A program made the translations under genes and the position numbers. A stretch of DNA of 41,907 bases from an uncultured Clostridia bacterium (GTDB taxonomy: Bacteria; Bacillota; Clostridia; Christensenellales; Aristaeellaceae), in NCBI GenBank assembly GCA_947565865.1, contig CANOHT010000026.1:1-41907 (forward strand), written 5' to 3'. A model generated the notes under the pieces. That model was given only the letters and a program-made list of their open reading frames with translations, did not search any database and had not been told where the DNA came from. Positions 30,575 to 38,805 of the stretch are shown piece by piece (the first letter of the stretch is position 1; each line of letters opens with the position of its first letter).

Positions 30575-31744
30575 TTACGCGCCCAGAACCTCCCGGCGCA
30601 GGGCGTCCGCGGCGTCAACGGCCTCCCAGCTCAGCCCCTCCTTGCCGAAGTGGCCGTAGTTGCAGGCCTTGTGGTATATGGGCTGGCGCAGGTTCAGGCG
30701 GCGGATGATGGCATCGGGCCGCAGGTCGAACAGCTTGGTGACGGCGGCGGCCAATACGTTGTCCGGCGCCACGCCCGTGCCCTTGGTATCCACCAGCAGG
30801 CTCACCGGCTGGGCCACGCCGATGGCATAGGCCAGCTGAATCTGGCACTGACGGGCCAAACCGGCGGCCACGATGTTCTTGGCCACATGGCGGGCGGCAT
30901 AGGCGGCGGAGCGATCCACCTTGGTGGGATCCTTGCCGGAGAAGGCGCCGCCGCCATGGGGCGCGTAGCCGCCATAGGTGTCCACAATGATCTTCCGGCC
31001 CGTCAGGCCGCAGTCGCCCGCGGGGCCGCCCAGAACGAACCGGCCCGTGGGGTTGATGTAATACTTGGTGTCATCGGTGAGCAGCGCCGCGGGCAGCACC
31101 GGGCGGATGACCTGCTCCAGAATGGCCTGGCTGAGCTCCTCCAGGCTGATGTCAGGGGCATGCTGGGTGGAAATCACCACCGTGTCGACGGCGACGGGCC
31201 TGCCGTCCTCATAGGCCACGGTGACTTGGCTCTTGCCGTCGGGGCGCAGCCAGGGCAGCTGACCGCTCTTGCGGGCCTCGGTGAGGCGGCGGGTCAGCCG
31301 GTGGGCCAGGGCGATGGGCATGGGCATCAGTTCCGGCGTCTCGTCGCATGCATAGCCGAACATCATGCCCTGATCCCCCGCGCCGGTATCCCCCGCACCC
31401 TGCGCGCGGGTCTCCATGGCGGCGTCCACACCCATGGCGATGTCGGGGCTCTGGGCGTGAATGGCGGTGAGCACGCTGCAGGAGTTGCCGTCAAAGCACA
31501 TGTCGGAGGAATTATAGCCGATGTCCAGCACCACCTCACGGGCGATGGCGGGAATGTCCACCCGGGCCGTGGTGGTGATCTCGCCCATCACCATCACCAT
31601 GCCGGTGGTGGCGCAGGTCTCACAGGCCACGCGGGCCATGGGGTCCTGCGCCAGGATGGCGTCCAGCACCGCGTCGGATACCTGGTCGCACAGCTTGTCG
31701 GGATGGCCCTCGGTGACGGATTCAGAGGTAAAGAGGGTACGCAT
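30575..31744 (-). CDS. metK: S-adenosylmethionine synthase
   Basis: The enzyme makes S-adenosylmethionine from methionine and ATP. The 389-residue product starts MRTLFTSESVTEGHPDK (catalytic His in GHPDK), followed by GAGDQGMMFGYA and the GGGAFSGKDPTKVDRSAAY phosphate loop near the middle, all family signatures. The start at 31744 follows AAGGAG at 8 bases; the frame runs 26 codons further into the riboswitch terminator and is not used. A SAM-I riboswitch controls it. Confidence 0.97.
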   Translation of the reverse strand: MRTLFTSESVTEGHPDKLCDQVSDAVLDAILAQDPMARVACETCATTGMVMVMGEITTTARVDIPAIAREVVLDIGYNSSDMCFDGNSCSVLTAIHAQSPDIAMGVDAAMETRAQGAGDTGAGDQGMMFGYACDETPELMPMPIALAHRLTRRLTEARKSGQLPWLRPDGKSQVTVAYEDGRPVAVDTVVISTQHAPDISLEELSQAILEQVIRPVLPAALLTDDTKYYINPTGRFVLGGPAGDCGLTGRKIIVDTYGGYAPHGGGAFSGKDPTKVDRSAAYAARHVAKNIVAAGLARQCQIQLAYAIGVAQPVSLLVDTKGTGVAPDNVLAAAVTKLFDLRPDAIIRRLNLRQPIYHKACNYGHFGKEGLSWEAVDAADALRREVLGA

Positions 31745-31796
31745 TTTTGTAGCTCCTTTCAAAATCAGAGGCGTCGATGGGGGAACAAGAAGCCGC

Positions 31797-31833
31797 AAAA
31801 AACCCGGCTGGTCTGCACACAAACCAGTCGGGG
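31797..31833 (-). terminator. Riboswitch-controlled terminator upstream of metK
   Basis: CCCGACTGGTTT / AGACCAGCCGGG stem followed by TTTTTT on the minus strand, between the SAM-I aptamer and metK. It should form when SAM is bound. Confidence 0.9.
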
Positions 31834-31858
31834 ATCAATCAAAGGGATGGCTGATTGT

Positions 31859-31980
31859 CCTTATCTGTCAGCGCTGCCGGATGGCGTGTGCCGCGCTGGG
31901 GGAATTGGCACCTTGTCCCCTGACGGAGGCCGGTTGCCGCGGCTTCATCGGGCCCATCCCTCTGCCGCTCGTGATAAGGT
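31859..31980 (-). promoter_or_regulatory. SAM-I riboswitch (S box) of metK
   Basis: On the minus strand the aptamer shows the conserved series: CTTATC (P1), AGAGGGATGGGCCCGATGAAGC in two adjoining conserved blocks, GGCAACC, AAGGTGCCAATTCC and, closing P1, GACAGATAAGG. This is the S-box class that binds S-adenosylmethionine and terminates transcription when it is plentiful. It sits 115 bases upstream of metK with its terminator in between. Confidence 0.95.
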
Positions 31981-31998
31981 ATTTACTTTTGCGAATTT

Positions 31999-32027
31999 AT
32001 CCTACCACATTCCGCAGGATTCGTCAA
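31999..32027 (-). promoter_or_regulatory. Promoter of the metK transcript
   Basis: TTGACG (32022-32027), 17 bases, TAGGAT (31999-32004) on the minus strand, just upstream of the riboswitch. Confidence 0.8.
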
Positions 32028-32073
32028 GGGAAATGGCGTTTTTCCGCCGACGGACACGGGCGAAAACTTCCCC

Positions 32074-32102
32074 TTGCAATTCCTCGCAAAGTAAGCTATA
32101 AT
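32074..32102 (+). promoter_or_regulatory. Promoter of the SRP RNA gene
   Basis: TTGCAA (32074-32079), 17 bases, TATAAT (32097-32102). The metK and ffs promoters are divergent, with 46 bases between their -35 boxes. Confidence 0.85.
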
Positions 32103-32109
32103 GGTCACG

Positions 32110-32229
32110 CCGCGATGAAGATTGGGTCCTGTGCGATCCTTCGGCGTGAACCCTGTCAGGTCCTGACGGAAGCAGCAGTAAGCGTTTGCTGGATGTGCTG
32201 CGGGTTTGCCCAGTCTGAGCGGTTTTTTT
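32110..32229 (+). ncRNA. ffs: Signal recognition particle RNA, small bacterial type
   Basis: The SRP domain IV core is clear at 32147-32185: GTGAACCCTGTCAGGTCC, a UGAC tetraloop, then GGAAGCAGCAG. Flanking segments TGGG (32123-32126) and CCCA (32209-32212) plus ATCC/GGAT close the long hairpin. The RNA, about 90-110 bases, binds Ffh and directs nascent membrane proteins to the translocon. It is driven by its own promoter and ends in a T7 run (32223-32229). Exact ends are estimates. The Alu domain of Bacillus-type long SRP RNA is absent. Confidence 0.92.
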
Positions 32230-32335
32230 GTGTCCGAATGACCGGATAAGCGGCGGAGGCGTCCTCTCAAAGGCGCGGCTCCTCCGCCGGCCCTTCCGGG
32301 GCTCTTCCTTCCATTGTACGAATGATGTTTCTCGG

Positions 32336-32364
32336 TTGCATAAAAAACGTTTGGGTATTATAAT
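32336..32364 (+). promoter_or_regulatory. Promoter of glyA
   Basis: TTGCAT (32336-32341), 17 bases, TATAAT (32359-32364), 34 bases before the start codon. Confidence 0.8.
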
Positions 32365-32398
32365 AGAAGGCGATACCACACGGGAGGATGAAGCATAC

Positions 32399-33634
32399 AT
32401 GGAAATGGAACTGATTCGCAAGGCCGACCCGGAGCTGGCCGCGGCCATGGAGCTGGAACTCAACCGGCAGCGCACCCACATTGAGCTGATCGCCTCGGAG
32501 AACTTTGTTTCCCCGGCGGTGATGGCGGCCATGGGTAGCTGCCTGACCAACAAGTACGCCGAGGGCTATCCCGGCAAGCGCTACTATGGCGGGTGCGAGT
32601 ATGTGGATATGGTGGAGAACCTGGCCAGGGATCGGGCGAAGACGCTCTTTGGCGCGGAGCACGCCAACGTGCAGCCCCATTCCGGCGCTCAGGCGAACAT
32701 GGCGGTTTACTTTGCCATGCTGACCCCCGGCGATACCGTTATGGGCATGAACCTCTCCCACGGCGGCCATCTGACCCACGGCAGCCCGGTGAATATGTCC
32801 GGCAAGTACTTCAAGTTTGTGCCCTACGGCGTGGACGGCGAGACGGAGCGCGTCAACTATGACCAGGTGCGCGAGCTGGCCCTGGAGTGTAGGCCGAAGA
32901 TGATTGTGGCGGGCGCGTCGGCTTATCCCCGCGTTATCGAGTTTGACAAGCTGCGTGGGATTGCCGACGAGGTAGGCGCGCTGCTGATGGTGGACATGGC
33001 CCACATTGCCGGTCTGGTCGCGGCGGGGGAGCATCCCAGCCCCGTGCCTTACGCGGATTTTGTGACCACCACCACCCACAAGACCCTGCGCGGCCCCCGC
33101 GGCGGCATGATTCTGTGCAAGGAGCAGTACGCCAAGGCCATCGACAAGGCGATCTTCCCGGGCACCCAGGGCGGCCCCCTGGAGCACGTCATCGCCGCCA
33201 AGGCTGTCTGCTTCGGTGAGGCGCTGACCCCCGCCTTCAAGGCGTATCAGCATCAGATCATCCTCAATGCCAAGGCTCTTGAGGGCGCCTTCCGCCAGGA
33301 GGGTATCCGCATGGTTTCCGACGGTACGGACAACCACCTGCTGCTGCTGGACATCACCGGCACCGATATGACCGGCAAGGCCCTGGAGCGTCTGCTGGAG
33401 GACGCCAATATCACCGTCAACAAGAACACCGTCCCCAACGAGACCCGCAGTCCCTTCGTTACCAGCGGCGTGCGCGTGGGCACCCCCGCCATCACCAGCC
33501 GCGGCCTGAAGGAAGAACACATGGTGCGTATCGCGGCCTGGATTGCCCGCGTGGTGCGGGAGGGCGAGGCCGCCGTGCCCCAGGTGAAGGCTGAGGTCGA
33601 GGCGCTGATGGCGGGCTTCCCCCTCTATGCCTGA
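32399..33634 (+). CDS. glyA: Serine hydroxymethyltransferase
   Basis: This PLP enzyme interconverts serine and glycine and supplies 5,10-methylene-tetrahydrofolate. The 411-residue product contains IELIASENFVSPAV, EGYPGKRYYGGCE, VDMAHIAGLVAAG and the PLP-binding TTTHKTLRGPRGG (K228). The start at 32399 follows GGGAGG at 11 bases; the longer frame runs back into the SRP RNA gene and is rejected. It is monocistronic, between its promoter and a terminator at 33676-33726, close to metK, which shares the one-carbon theme. Confidence 0.97.
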   Translation: MEMELIRKADPELAAAMELELNRQRTHIELIASENFVSPAVMAAMGSCLTNKYAEGYPGKRYYGGCEYVDMVENLARDRAKTLFGAEHANVQPHSGAQANMAVYFAMLTPGDTVMGMNLSHGGHLTHGSPVNMSGKYFKFVPYGVDGETERVNYDQVRELALECRPKMIVAGASAYPRVIEFDKLRGIADEVGALLMVDMAHIAGLVAAGEHPSPVPYADFVTTTTHKTLRGPRGGMILCKEQYAKAIDKAIFPGTQGGPLEHVIAAKAVCFGEALTPAFKAYQHQIILNAKALEGAFRQEGIRMVSDGTDNHLLLLDITGTDMTGKALERLLEDANITVNKNTVPNETRSPFVTSGVRVGTPAITSRGLKEEHMVRIAAWIARVVREGEAAVPQVKAEVEALMAGFPLYA

Positions 33635-33675
33635 GACTGACGCCGCTCCAAAGGCGAAAATGATATACTGACGCG

Positions 33676-33726
33676 AAAATCCACCAAAATTTCAGCCAAT
33701 CTTTGGCGAGATTTTGGTGGATTTTT
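33676..33726 (+). terminator. Terminator of glyA
   Basis: AAAATCCACCAAAAT pairs with ATTTTGGTGGATTTT around a 20-base loop and ends in a T5 run. Confidence 0.85.
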
Positions 33727-33728
33727 GC

Positions 33729-33757
33729 TGGTACTTTTCTTCCGAATGTGCTATAAT
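33729..33757 (+). promoter_or_regulatory. Probable promoter of rnjA
   Basis: A perfect TATAAT (33752-33757) has a poor -35 (TGGTAC, 17-base spacing). It would yield a leader of about 230 bases. Confidence 0.55.
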
Positions 33758-33764
33758 AATAGAA

Positions 33765-33980
33765 CGATAGGCTTCGTTTGGGTTTTATTCAGGCTGAACG
33801 GGGTGCATCGCCTGATGGAGCCGGCGTGCCGGAGGAACGGGCGCCTCGTTGGGTGAAGGCGTATCCGGTCAGGATGGATTTAATCAGCTTGCGATGGGCT
33901 GATTCAATAGAGCCGTGGGCCGCGTTATTGTCCCCGGCTGCCAAGGTTATACGTTTGCGATGGAGCATCGGAAAGAAAAG
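33765..33980 (+). promoter_or_regulatory. Long, GC-rich 5' leader of rnjA
   Basis: Between the TATAAT box and the rnjA ribosome site lie about 215 bases with several short stems: CATC/GATG, CCGGC/GCCGG and CGCCT/AGGCG around 33809-33861. An 80-codon frame crosses it (33778-34020) but has no ribosome site. No known riboswitch was recognised. It may be a structured regulatory leader. Confidence 0.4.
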
Positions 33981-33994
33981 TAAGGAGGTATTTT

Positions 33995-35674
33995 GTGAAC
34001 CCGAGAATTGTAAACCGTGAGCCTGCCAGCAAGCTCCGCATCGTCTCTCTGGGCGGCGTGGACGAGGTTGGCAAGAACATGACCGTCTTCGAGTACGAGG
34101 ACGATATCATTGTTGTGGACTGCGGCAGCATTTTCCCCAAGGAGGATATGCTGGGCGTTGATTTGGTGATACCTGATGTCAGCTACCTGGTAGCAAAGAA
34201 GAAGAACGTTCGGGGCTTCCTGTTCACCCATGGCCACGAGGACCATATCGGCGCCACGCCCTACATCCTGCGCCAGGTGCCCGCGCCGCTGTACGGCACC
34301 AAGCTGACCCTGGCACTGGTGGATCTCAAGCTCAAGGAGCATCGTGTGTCCAACATTCCCCTGCATGTGGTGCAGCCCCGGGACGAGATCCGCCTGGGCA
34401 AGTTCACCTGCCGGTTCATCCATGTGAGCCATTCCATCGCCGGGGCCTGCGCCATCGCCATCACCTGTCCGGCGGGCACGGTGGTGGTCAGCGGTGACTT
34501 CAAGGTGGACTACACCCCCATCGACGGCCGGGTGACCGATCTGGCGACCTTTGCCGAGCTGGGCGAGCGGGGCGTTCTGGCCTTCCTGTGCGAATCCACC
34601 AATGTGGAGCGTCCAGGCCATACCATGAGCGAAATGAAGATCGGCGGCACCTTTGACACCCTGTTCCGGGATGCCAAGGGCCGTGTGATCGCGGCCATGT
34701 TCGCCAGCAACATCCACAGGATGCAGATGGTGATCGACCGGGCGATGATGTACGGCCGCCGGGTGTGCTTTATCGGCCGCAGCATGGTCAATGTCAGCCG
34801 CGTTGCCATGCAGATCGGTGAGCTTCGCATCCCGGCGGAATGCCTGATCGACGTGGACAGCCTGGATCAGTATCCAGACGAAGAGGTGCTGGTGATGACC
34901 ACCGGCAGCCAGGGCGAGCCCATGGCCGGACTGACCCGGATGGCCTATTCCGAGCACCGCAAGCTGCAGATTCGGCAGAGCGACATGGTCATCATTTCCG
35001 CCAACCCCATTCCCGGCAATGAGAAATTCATTTCCAGGGTCATCAATCAGCTGTACCGCTGCGGAGCGCAGGTGGTCTATGAGGCCCTTGCGGAGGTACA
35101 CGTTTCCGGCCATGCCCGCCAGGAGGAGCTGAAGCTGATGCACGCCCTGGTGAAGCCGAAGTACTTCATCCCCGTGCACGGCGAGTATCGGATGCTGTGG
35201 CAGCATGCGGAGCTGGCAGAGTCCATGGGCATGAACAGCAAGAACATCATCATCCCCGAGATCGGCCAGGTTATCGAGATGAACCAGCAGGGCTGCAACC
35301 TGGGCGAGGTGATCCCCACCGGCGGCGTTCTGGTGGACGGCCTGGGCGTGGGCGACGTGGGCAACGTGGTGCTGCGTGACCGCAAGCATCTGAGTCAGGA
35401 CGGCCTGATTATTGTGGTGATGGCCATCAACCGGGATGAGTGCAAGCTGATTTCCGGCCCGGACATCATCAGCCGCGGCTTCATCTACGTCAGGGAAAAT
35501 GAGGATATTATCGAAAGCACCCGGGATGTGGTGCGGCAGATTCTGGCCTCCAGCAGTCTGGCGGGCGAGGAATGGCCGCAGCTCAAAAACCGCATCAAGG
35601 ATGAACTGCATCGCTACATCTTTGAAAAGATCAAGCGGAATCCCATGATTCTGCCGATCATCCTGGATGTGTAA
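33995..35674 (+). CDS. rnjA: Ribonuclease J
   Basis: RNase J is a metallo-beta-lactamase/beta-CASP nuclease with 5' exonuclease and endonuclease activity in mRNA decay and rRNA processing. The 559-residue product has LGGVDEVGKNM, the zinc site THGHEDHIG (H79, H81, D83, H84), HVSHSIAG, and the beta-CASP segments VVSGDFKVD, EPMAGLTRMA and VHGEYRML. The start is GTG at 33995, six bases after AAGGAGG. Terminator-like hairpin at 35690-35721; ylbF follows. Confidence 0.96.
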   Translation: MNPRIVNREPASKLRIVSLGGVDEVGKNMTVFEYEDDIIVVDCGSIFPKEDMLGVDLVIPDVSYLVAKKKNVRGFLFTHGHEDHIGATPYILRQVPAPLYGTKLTLALVDLKLKEHRVSNIPLHVVQPRDEIRLGKFTCRFIHVSHSIAGACAIAITCPAGTVVVSGDFKVDYTPIDGRVTDLATFAELGERGVLAFLCESTNVERPGHTMSEMKIGGTFDTLFRDAKGRVIAAMFASNIHRMQMVIDRAMMYGRRVCFIGRSMVNVSRVAMQIGELRIPAECLIDVDSLDQYPDEEVLVMTTGSQGEPMAGLTRMAYSEHRKLQIRQSDMVIISANPIPGNEKFISRVINQLYRCGAQVVYEALAEVHVSGHARQEELKLMHALVKPKYFIPVHGEYRMLWQHAELAESMGMNSKNIIIPEIGQVIEMNQQGCNLGEVIPTGGVLVDGLGVGDVGNVVLRDRKHLSQDGLIIVVMAINRDECKLISGPDIISRGFIYVRENEDIIESTRDVVRQILASSSLAGEEWPQLKNRIKDELHRYIFEKIKRNPMILPIILDV

Positions 35675-35689
35675 GGCATCGTTGTTTTC

Positions 35690-35721
35690 GCAGGAGGCGC
35701 GCTGATTTGGCCGCCTCCTGC
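35690..35721 (+). terminator. Hairpin terminator after rnjA
   Basis: GCAGGAGGCG pairs with CGCCTCCTGC, followed after a short gap by TCGTTTT. Confidence 0.65.
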
Positions 35722-35850
35722 TGCTCGTTTTCCGGCCTGCTTTGGCGAAAATCATTCTGCTATTGGAAGATTTTATCCTTATGCCCCCTTTCGGGGAAGA
35801 AAAAACTGTGCTATATTCGTTATAGCAATGGAAAGGCAGGAGAAACTGAC

Positions 35851-36198
35851 ATGGAATACGGCGCCGCCCACAACCTGGCCCGGGCCATCCGGGACAGCGA
35901 GGAATATCAGACCTACCATCGCCTCAAGGCGGAGGTGATGACGGACGATACCCAGGCCGCCCTGATCCGGGAGTATAAGAAGCTGCAAATGTCCCTGCAG
36001 ATGAACGCCATGACGGGCCGCGCGCCCGACGGCGAGGATATGCAGCGCTTCACCGGCATTTCCTCTCTGCTCTTTGGCAAGGAGGAGGTCTCCCAGTATC
36101 TGCTGGCGGAAATGCGGATGCAGCAGGCCATGGCGGACATTTTCAGGATCATCACCGAAGCGGCGGATCTGGACATGCCCCTGCCTGGCGTCGAGTAA
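35851..36198 (+). CDS. YlbF/YmcA family regulator
   Basis: The 115-residue helical product fits the YlbF/YmcA family (com_YlbF): ARAIRDSEEYQTYHRLKAEVM, then DTQAALIREYKKLQMSLQ, and a C-terminal helix pair. In Bacillus these proteins form a complex with YaaT that assists RNase Y in mRNA processing. Finding it right after rnjA supports an RNA-decay role, though no YaaT is in the window. A TATATT box at 35812-35817 may start its own transcript. mltG begins 21 bases downstream. Confidence 0.85.
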   Translation: MEYGAAHNLARAIRDSEEYQTYHRLKAEVMTDDTQAALIREYKKLQMSLQMNAMTGRAPDGEDMQRFTGISSLLFGKEEVSQYLLAEMRMQQAMADIFRIITEAADLDMPLPGVE

Positions 36199-36219
36199 TT
36201 TCGCAGGAGGAAGCGCCTG

Positions 36220-37404
36220 ATGAGGAAAAACAAGCACGATGATACCTACCGTTCCATCCGGGACGAGCGGGAATACGGCCCCTACTGGTACAGCGGGCTG
36301 TGGCGGATTGTGCGGCCCATTCTGGTGGGCGCGGCGGCGCTGATTGTGGTTATCGGCCTGCTGAGCACGGCCTGGGGCATGGTATACGACCGCTTTCTGG
36401 CGCCGCCGGAAGCCGGTAGCACCGAGCAGGTCGCCTTCCACATTGACAACGGCCAGAGCCTGACCCGGGTGGCTACCAACCTGGAAAACGCCGGGCTGAT
36501 CCGCTCCAAGACGGTGTTCAAGTACTACTGTGACTTTGCCGGCATGGGGCAGAAGATTCAGGCGGGCTCCTACACGCTCAGCCGCGGCATGTCCATCCAG
36601 GAGATCGCTGACCAGCTGACCATGGGCGATGGCAACCCCATCGTCCGCAACGTTACGATGATTCCCGGCTGGACCATCGAGGAGTTTGCCTCCAAGCTGC
36701 TGGCCGACGGGGTGATCTCGGATCGGGAGGAATTCCTGGCCCTGTGCCGCGGCGGGGAGAAGTTCAGCGATTTCTACTACGTTGCCGACGTGCTGGCCAC
36801 AGGCTCTGCGTCCCAGCGCAAATATGTGCTGGAGGGGTATCTGTCTCCCAACACCTATGAGATTTATACTGACGCCACGGCGGAGGACATCATCCGCCGT
36901 CTGCTGTCCCAGACCGAGCGGGTCTTCCCCGCGGACGACCAGGACAGGGCAAGCGAAATGGGCTATACCATGGATCAGATCATCACCCTGGCCAGCATGA
37001 TTGAGAAGGAAGCGAAGTCCGCCGACATGGCAAAGGTCTCCGCCGTTTTCCATAACCGCCTGAAGGCCGGGATGAAGCTGCAGAGCGACGTGACCATCCA
37101 TTACATCACAGGCGTGCGGAAGATGTCCCTGACCAACAGCGATCTGAGCAACGGCAGTCCCTATAATACCTATCAGGTTGCGGGGCTGCCGGTAGGTCCG
37201 GTGTGCAATCCCTCGGCGGAGGCCATCAGCGCGGCGCTGTACCCTGACGCCACCTATGTGGCCGAGAACTACCTCTACTTCTGTGCCAAGGATCCCGAGA
37301 GCGGCGAGCTGCACTTCTCCCGCACCCTGCAGGAGCATGAGCAGGCGGTGTCAATTTACGCCCCCCTGTGGAAGGCCTACGACCAGGAGCGTGGCATCCA
37401 ATGA
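36220..37404 (+). CDS. mltG: Endolytic murein transglycosylase MltG (YceG family)
   Basis: MltG cuts nascent glycan strands at the membrane and thereby sets their length. The 394-residue product has a cytosolic N-terminus, one membrane helix (about 32-54), a LysM-like segment (about 72-135) and the YceG catalytic domain. In it are EGYLSPNTYEI (205-) and LASMIEKEAK, whose E262 corresponds to the catalytic Glu, then VFHNRLKAGMKLQSD and SPYNTYQVAGLPVGPV. Start behind AGGAGGAAGCGCCTG. It overlaps the next gene by four bases (ATGA). Confidence 0.95.
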   Translation: MRKNKHDDTYRSIRDEREYGPYWYSGLWRIVRPILVGAAALIVVIGLLSTAWGMVYDRFLAPPEAGSTEQVAFHIDNGQSLTRVATNLENAGLIRSKTVFKYYCDFAGMGQKIQAGSYTLSRGMSIQEIADQLTMGDGNPIVRNVTMIPGWTIEEFASKLLADGVISDREEFLALCRGGEKFSDFYYVADVLATGSASQRKYVLEGYLSPNTYEIYTDATAEDIIRRLLSQTERVFPADDQDRASEMGYTMDQIITLASMIEKEAKSADMAKVSAVFHNRLKAGMKLQSDVTIHYITGVRKMSLTNSDLSNGSPYNTYQVAGLPVGPVCNPSAEAISAALYPDATYVAENYLYFCAKDPESGELHFSRTLQEHEQAVSIYAPLWKAYDQERGIQ

Positions 37405-38642
37405 CAGGATGGAGGAAGCCGGAACTGCTTTGTCCGGCGGGAAGCATGGAAAGCTTGATGGCCGCGCTGCATTTCGGAGCGGACGCTGTGTACGGCGGCA
37501 TGAAGCATTATGGTCTCCGGGCCTTTGCGGGCAACTTTGACGAGGCTCAGCTGCGGGAAGCCGTGGCTCTCACCCATGCCCAGGGGAAGAAATTCTACCT
37601 GACCATGAATATCCTGCCCTTTGACGATCAGATGGAGGGCTTTGTTCAGGCGGCGAGATCGGCCTTTGATATAGGGATGGACGCGGCCATCGTCAGCGAC
37701 ATCGGGGCCATCGTGACCCTGCGGGAGCGGACGCCTGGTCTGGCGCTCCATGTCAGCACCCAGGCCAGCACGGTGAACACGGCGGCCATCCGGCATTATC
37801 AGTCGCTTGGCTGTCAGCGGGTCATTCTGGCCCGGGAGGTCAGCCTGGCCCGGATGAAAGCCATGAGCCGGGCGCTGCACGGGCAGGTTGAACTGGAAGC
37901 CTTTGTTCACGGGGCGGCCTGCATGGCCTATTCGGGCCGATGCCTGCTGTCCGCCGCGCTGGCTGGACGCAGCGGCAACCAGGGCGCCTGCGCCCAGCCC
38001 TGTCGCTGGCAGTACGCGGTGATGGAGCAAAAGCGCCCCGGGGAGTACCTGCCTGTCTGTGAGGACGAGCACGGCGCTTATATCTTTTCCGCCAAGGATT
38101 TGAACTTGCTGCCCCTGCTGCCGGAGCTGCTTGACGCTGGTGTGTCCAGCCTCAAGATTGAGGGACGGATGAAGACGGAATACTATGTGGCGGTGGTGAC
38201 GGGCGCTTACCGCCGTGCCATTGACCTGCTGGCCGAGAGTGCGGACGCTTACCGTGACGCGCTGCCCGGGCTGATGGCGGAGCTGCGGTGCGCCAGCCAT
38301 CGGGACAGCGATACGGGCTTCGCCATGGAAAGCCCCCGGGAGCCTGGCGGCGCGGAGGGCTTCCATCAGGCGCGGGAATACATTGCCCGCGTGGTGGAGG
38401 ACGCCCGGGCCGGGGAGCCTGCGCGGCTGATGCTGAAGAATCGCTTCTTTGCCGGGGACGCGCTGGAAGTGATGACGCCTTCAGGCGTCTGCACGGCGAC
38501 AGCTTCGGCCTTCCTTCGGGAAAAGACGGGAGAAACAGTCGAAACCCTGGGCGTTGCGGGAGAGATCATCCGCATGGCCCTGCCGGTGGACGTCCAGGCG
38601 GGAGATATGCTGCGCGGGCAGGTGCGCAATCACCGCTCATAG
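37401..38642 (+). CDS. Peptidase U32 family protein, probable RNA hydroxylase (TrhP/RlhA-like)
   Basis: The 413-residue product carries the U32 signature EAFVHGAACMAYSGRCLLSA, with Cys at 174 and 181, and SGNQGACAQPCR, with Cys at 197 and 201. These four Cys are the likely Fe-S ligands. U32 proteins once called collagenases are now linked to prephenate-dependent 5-hydroxyuridine formation in tRNA (TrhP) or 23S rRNA hydroxylation (RlhA); which one cannot be decided here. The N-terminal ELLCPAGSMESLMAALHFGADAV is also typical. Start at 37401, overlapping mltG, so the two are translationally coupled. Confidence 0.9.
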   Translation: MTGWRKPELLCPAGSMESLMAALHFGADAVYGGMKHYGLRAFAGNFDEAQLREAVALTHAQGKKFYLTMNILPFDDQMEGFVQAARSAFDIGMDAAIVSDIGAIVTLRERTPGLALHVSTQASTVNTAAIRHYQSLGCQRVILAREVSLARMKAMSRALHGQVELEAFVHGAACMAYSGRCLLSAALAGRSGNQGACAQPCRWQYAVMEQKRPGEYLPVCEDEHGAYIFSAKDLNLLPLLPELLDAGVSSLKIEGRMKTEYYVAVVTGAYRRAIDLLAESADAYRDALPGLMAELRCASHRDSDTGFAMESPREPGGAEGFHQAREYIARVVEDARAGEPARLMLKNRFFAGDALEVMTPSGVCTATASAFLREKTGETVETLGVAGEIIRMALPVDVQAGDMLRGQVRNHRS

Positions 38643-38660
38643 GGGTTTCTGGTCATGCGG

Positions 38661-38689
38661 TTGCCAAAGAGACCAAGGTATGATATAAT
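38661..38689 (+). promoter_or_regulatory. Promoter of rex
   Basis: TTGCCA (38661-38666), 17 bases, TATAAT (38684-38689), giving a leader of about 110 bases. Confidence 0.7.
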
Positions 38690-38702
38690 TTTCACGAAGA
38701 GA

Positions 38703-38773
38703 CGATGGGCCGCCCGTTTGTCCTGCCCCGCCCATGGCGGAGCGCGGCGACAGGAGGGGCGGCACTTGCATCG
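38703..38773 (+). promoter_or_regulatory. Long-range hairpin in the rex leader
   Basis: CGATG (38703-38707) can pair with CATCG (38769-38773), GCCGCCC (38709-38715) with GGGCGGC (38757-38763), CCTG with CAGG and CGCC with GGCG inside. The stack lies 20-30 bases ahead of the ribosome site. No Rex operator (TTGTGA-N6-TCACAA type) was recognised. Confidence 0.4.
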
Positions 38774-38805
38774 GTGAGCGATGGACGAGGAGGAAACAGG
38801 AGCAT

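Noticed and set aside
33778..34020. 80-codon frame in the rnjA leader
   Set aside because: No ribosome site, no recognisable protein, and it overlaps the rnjA start out of frame.
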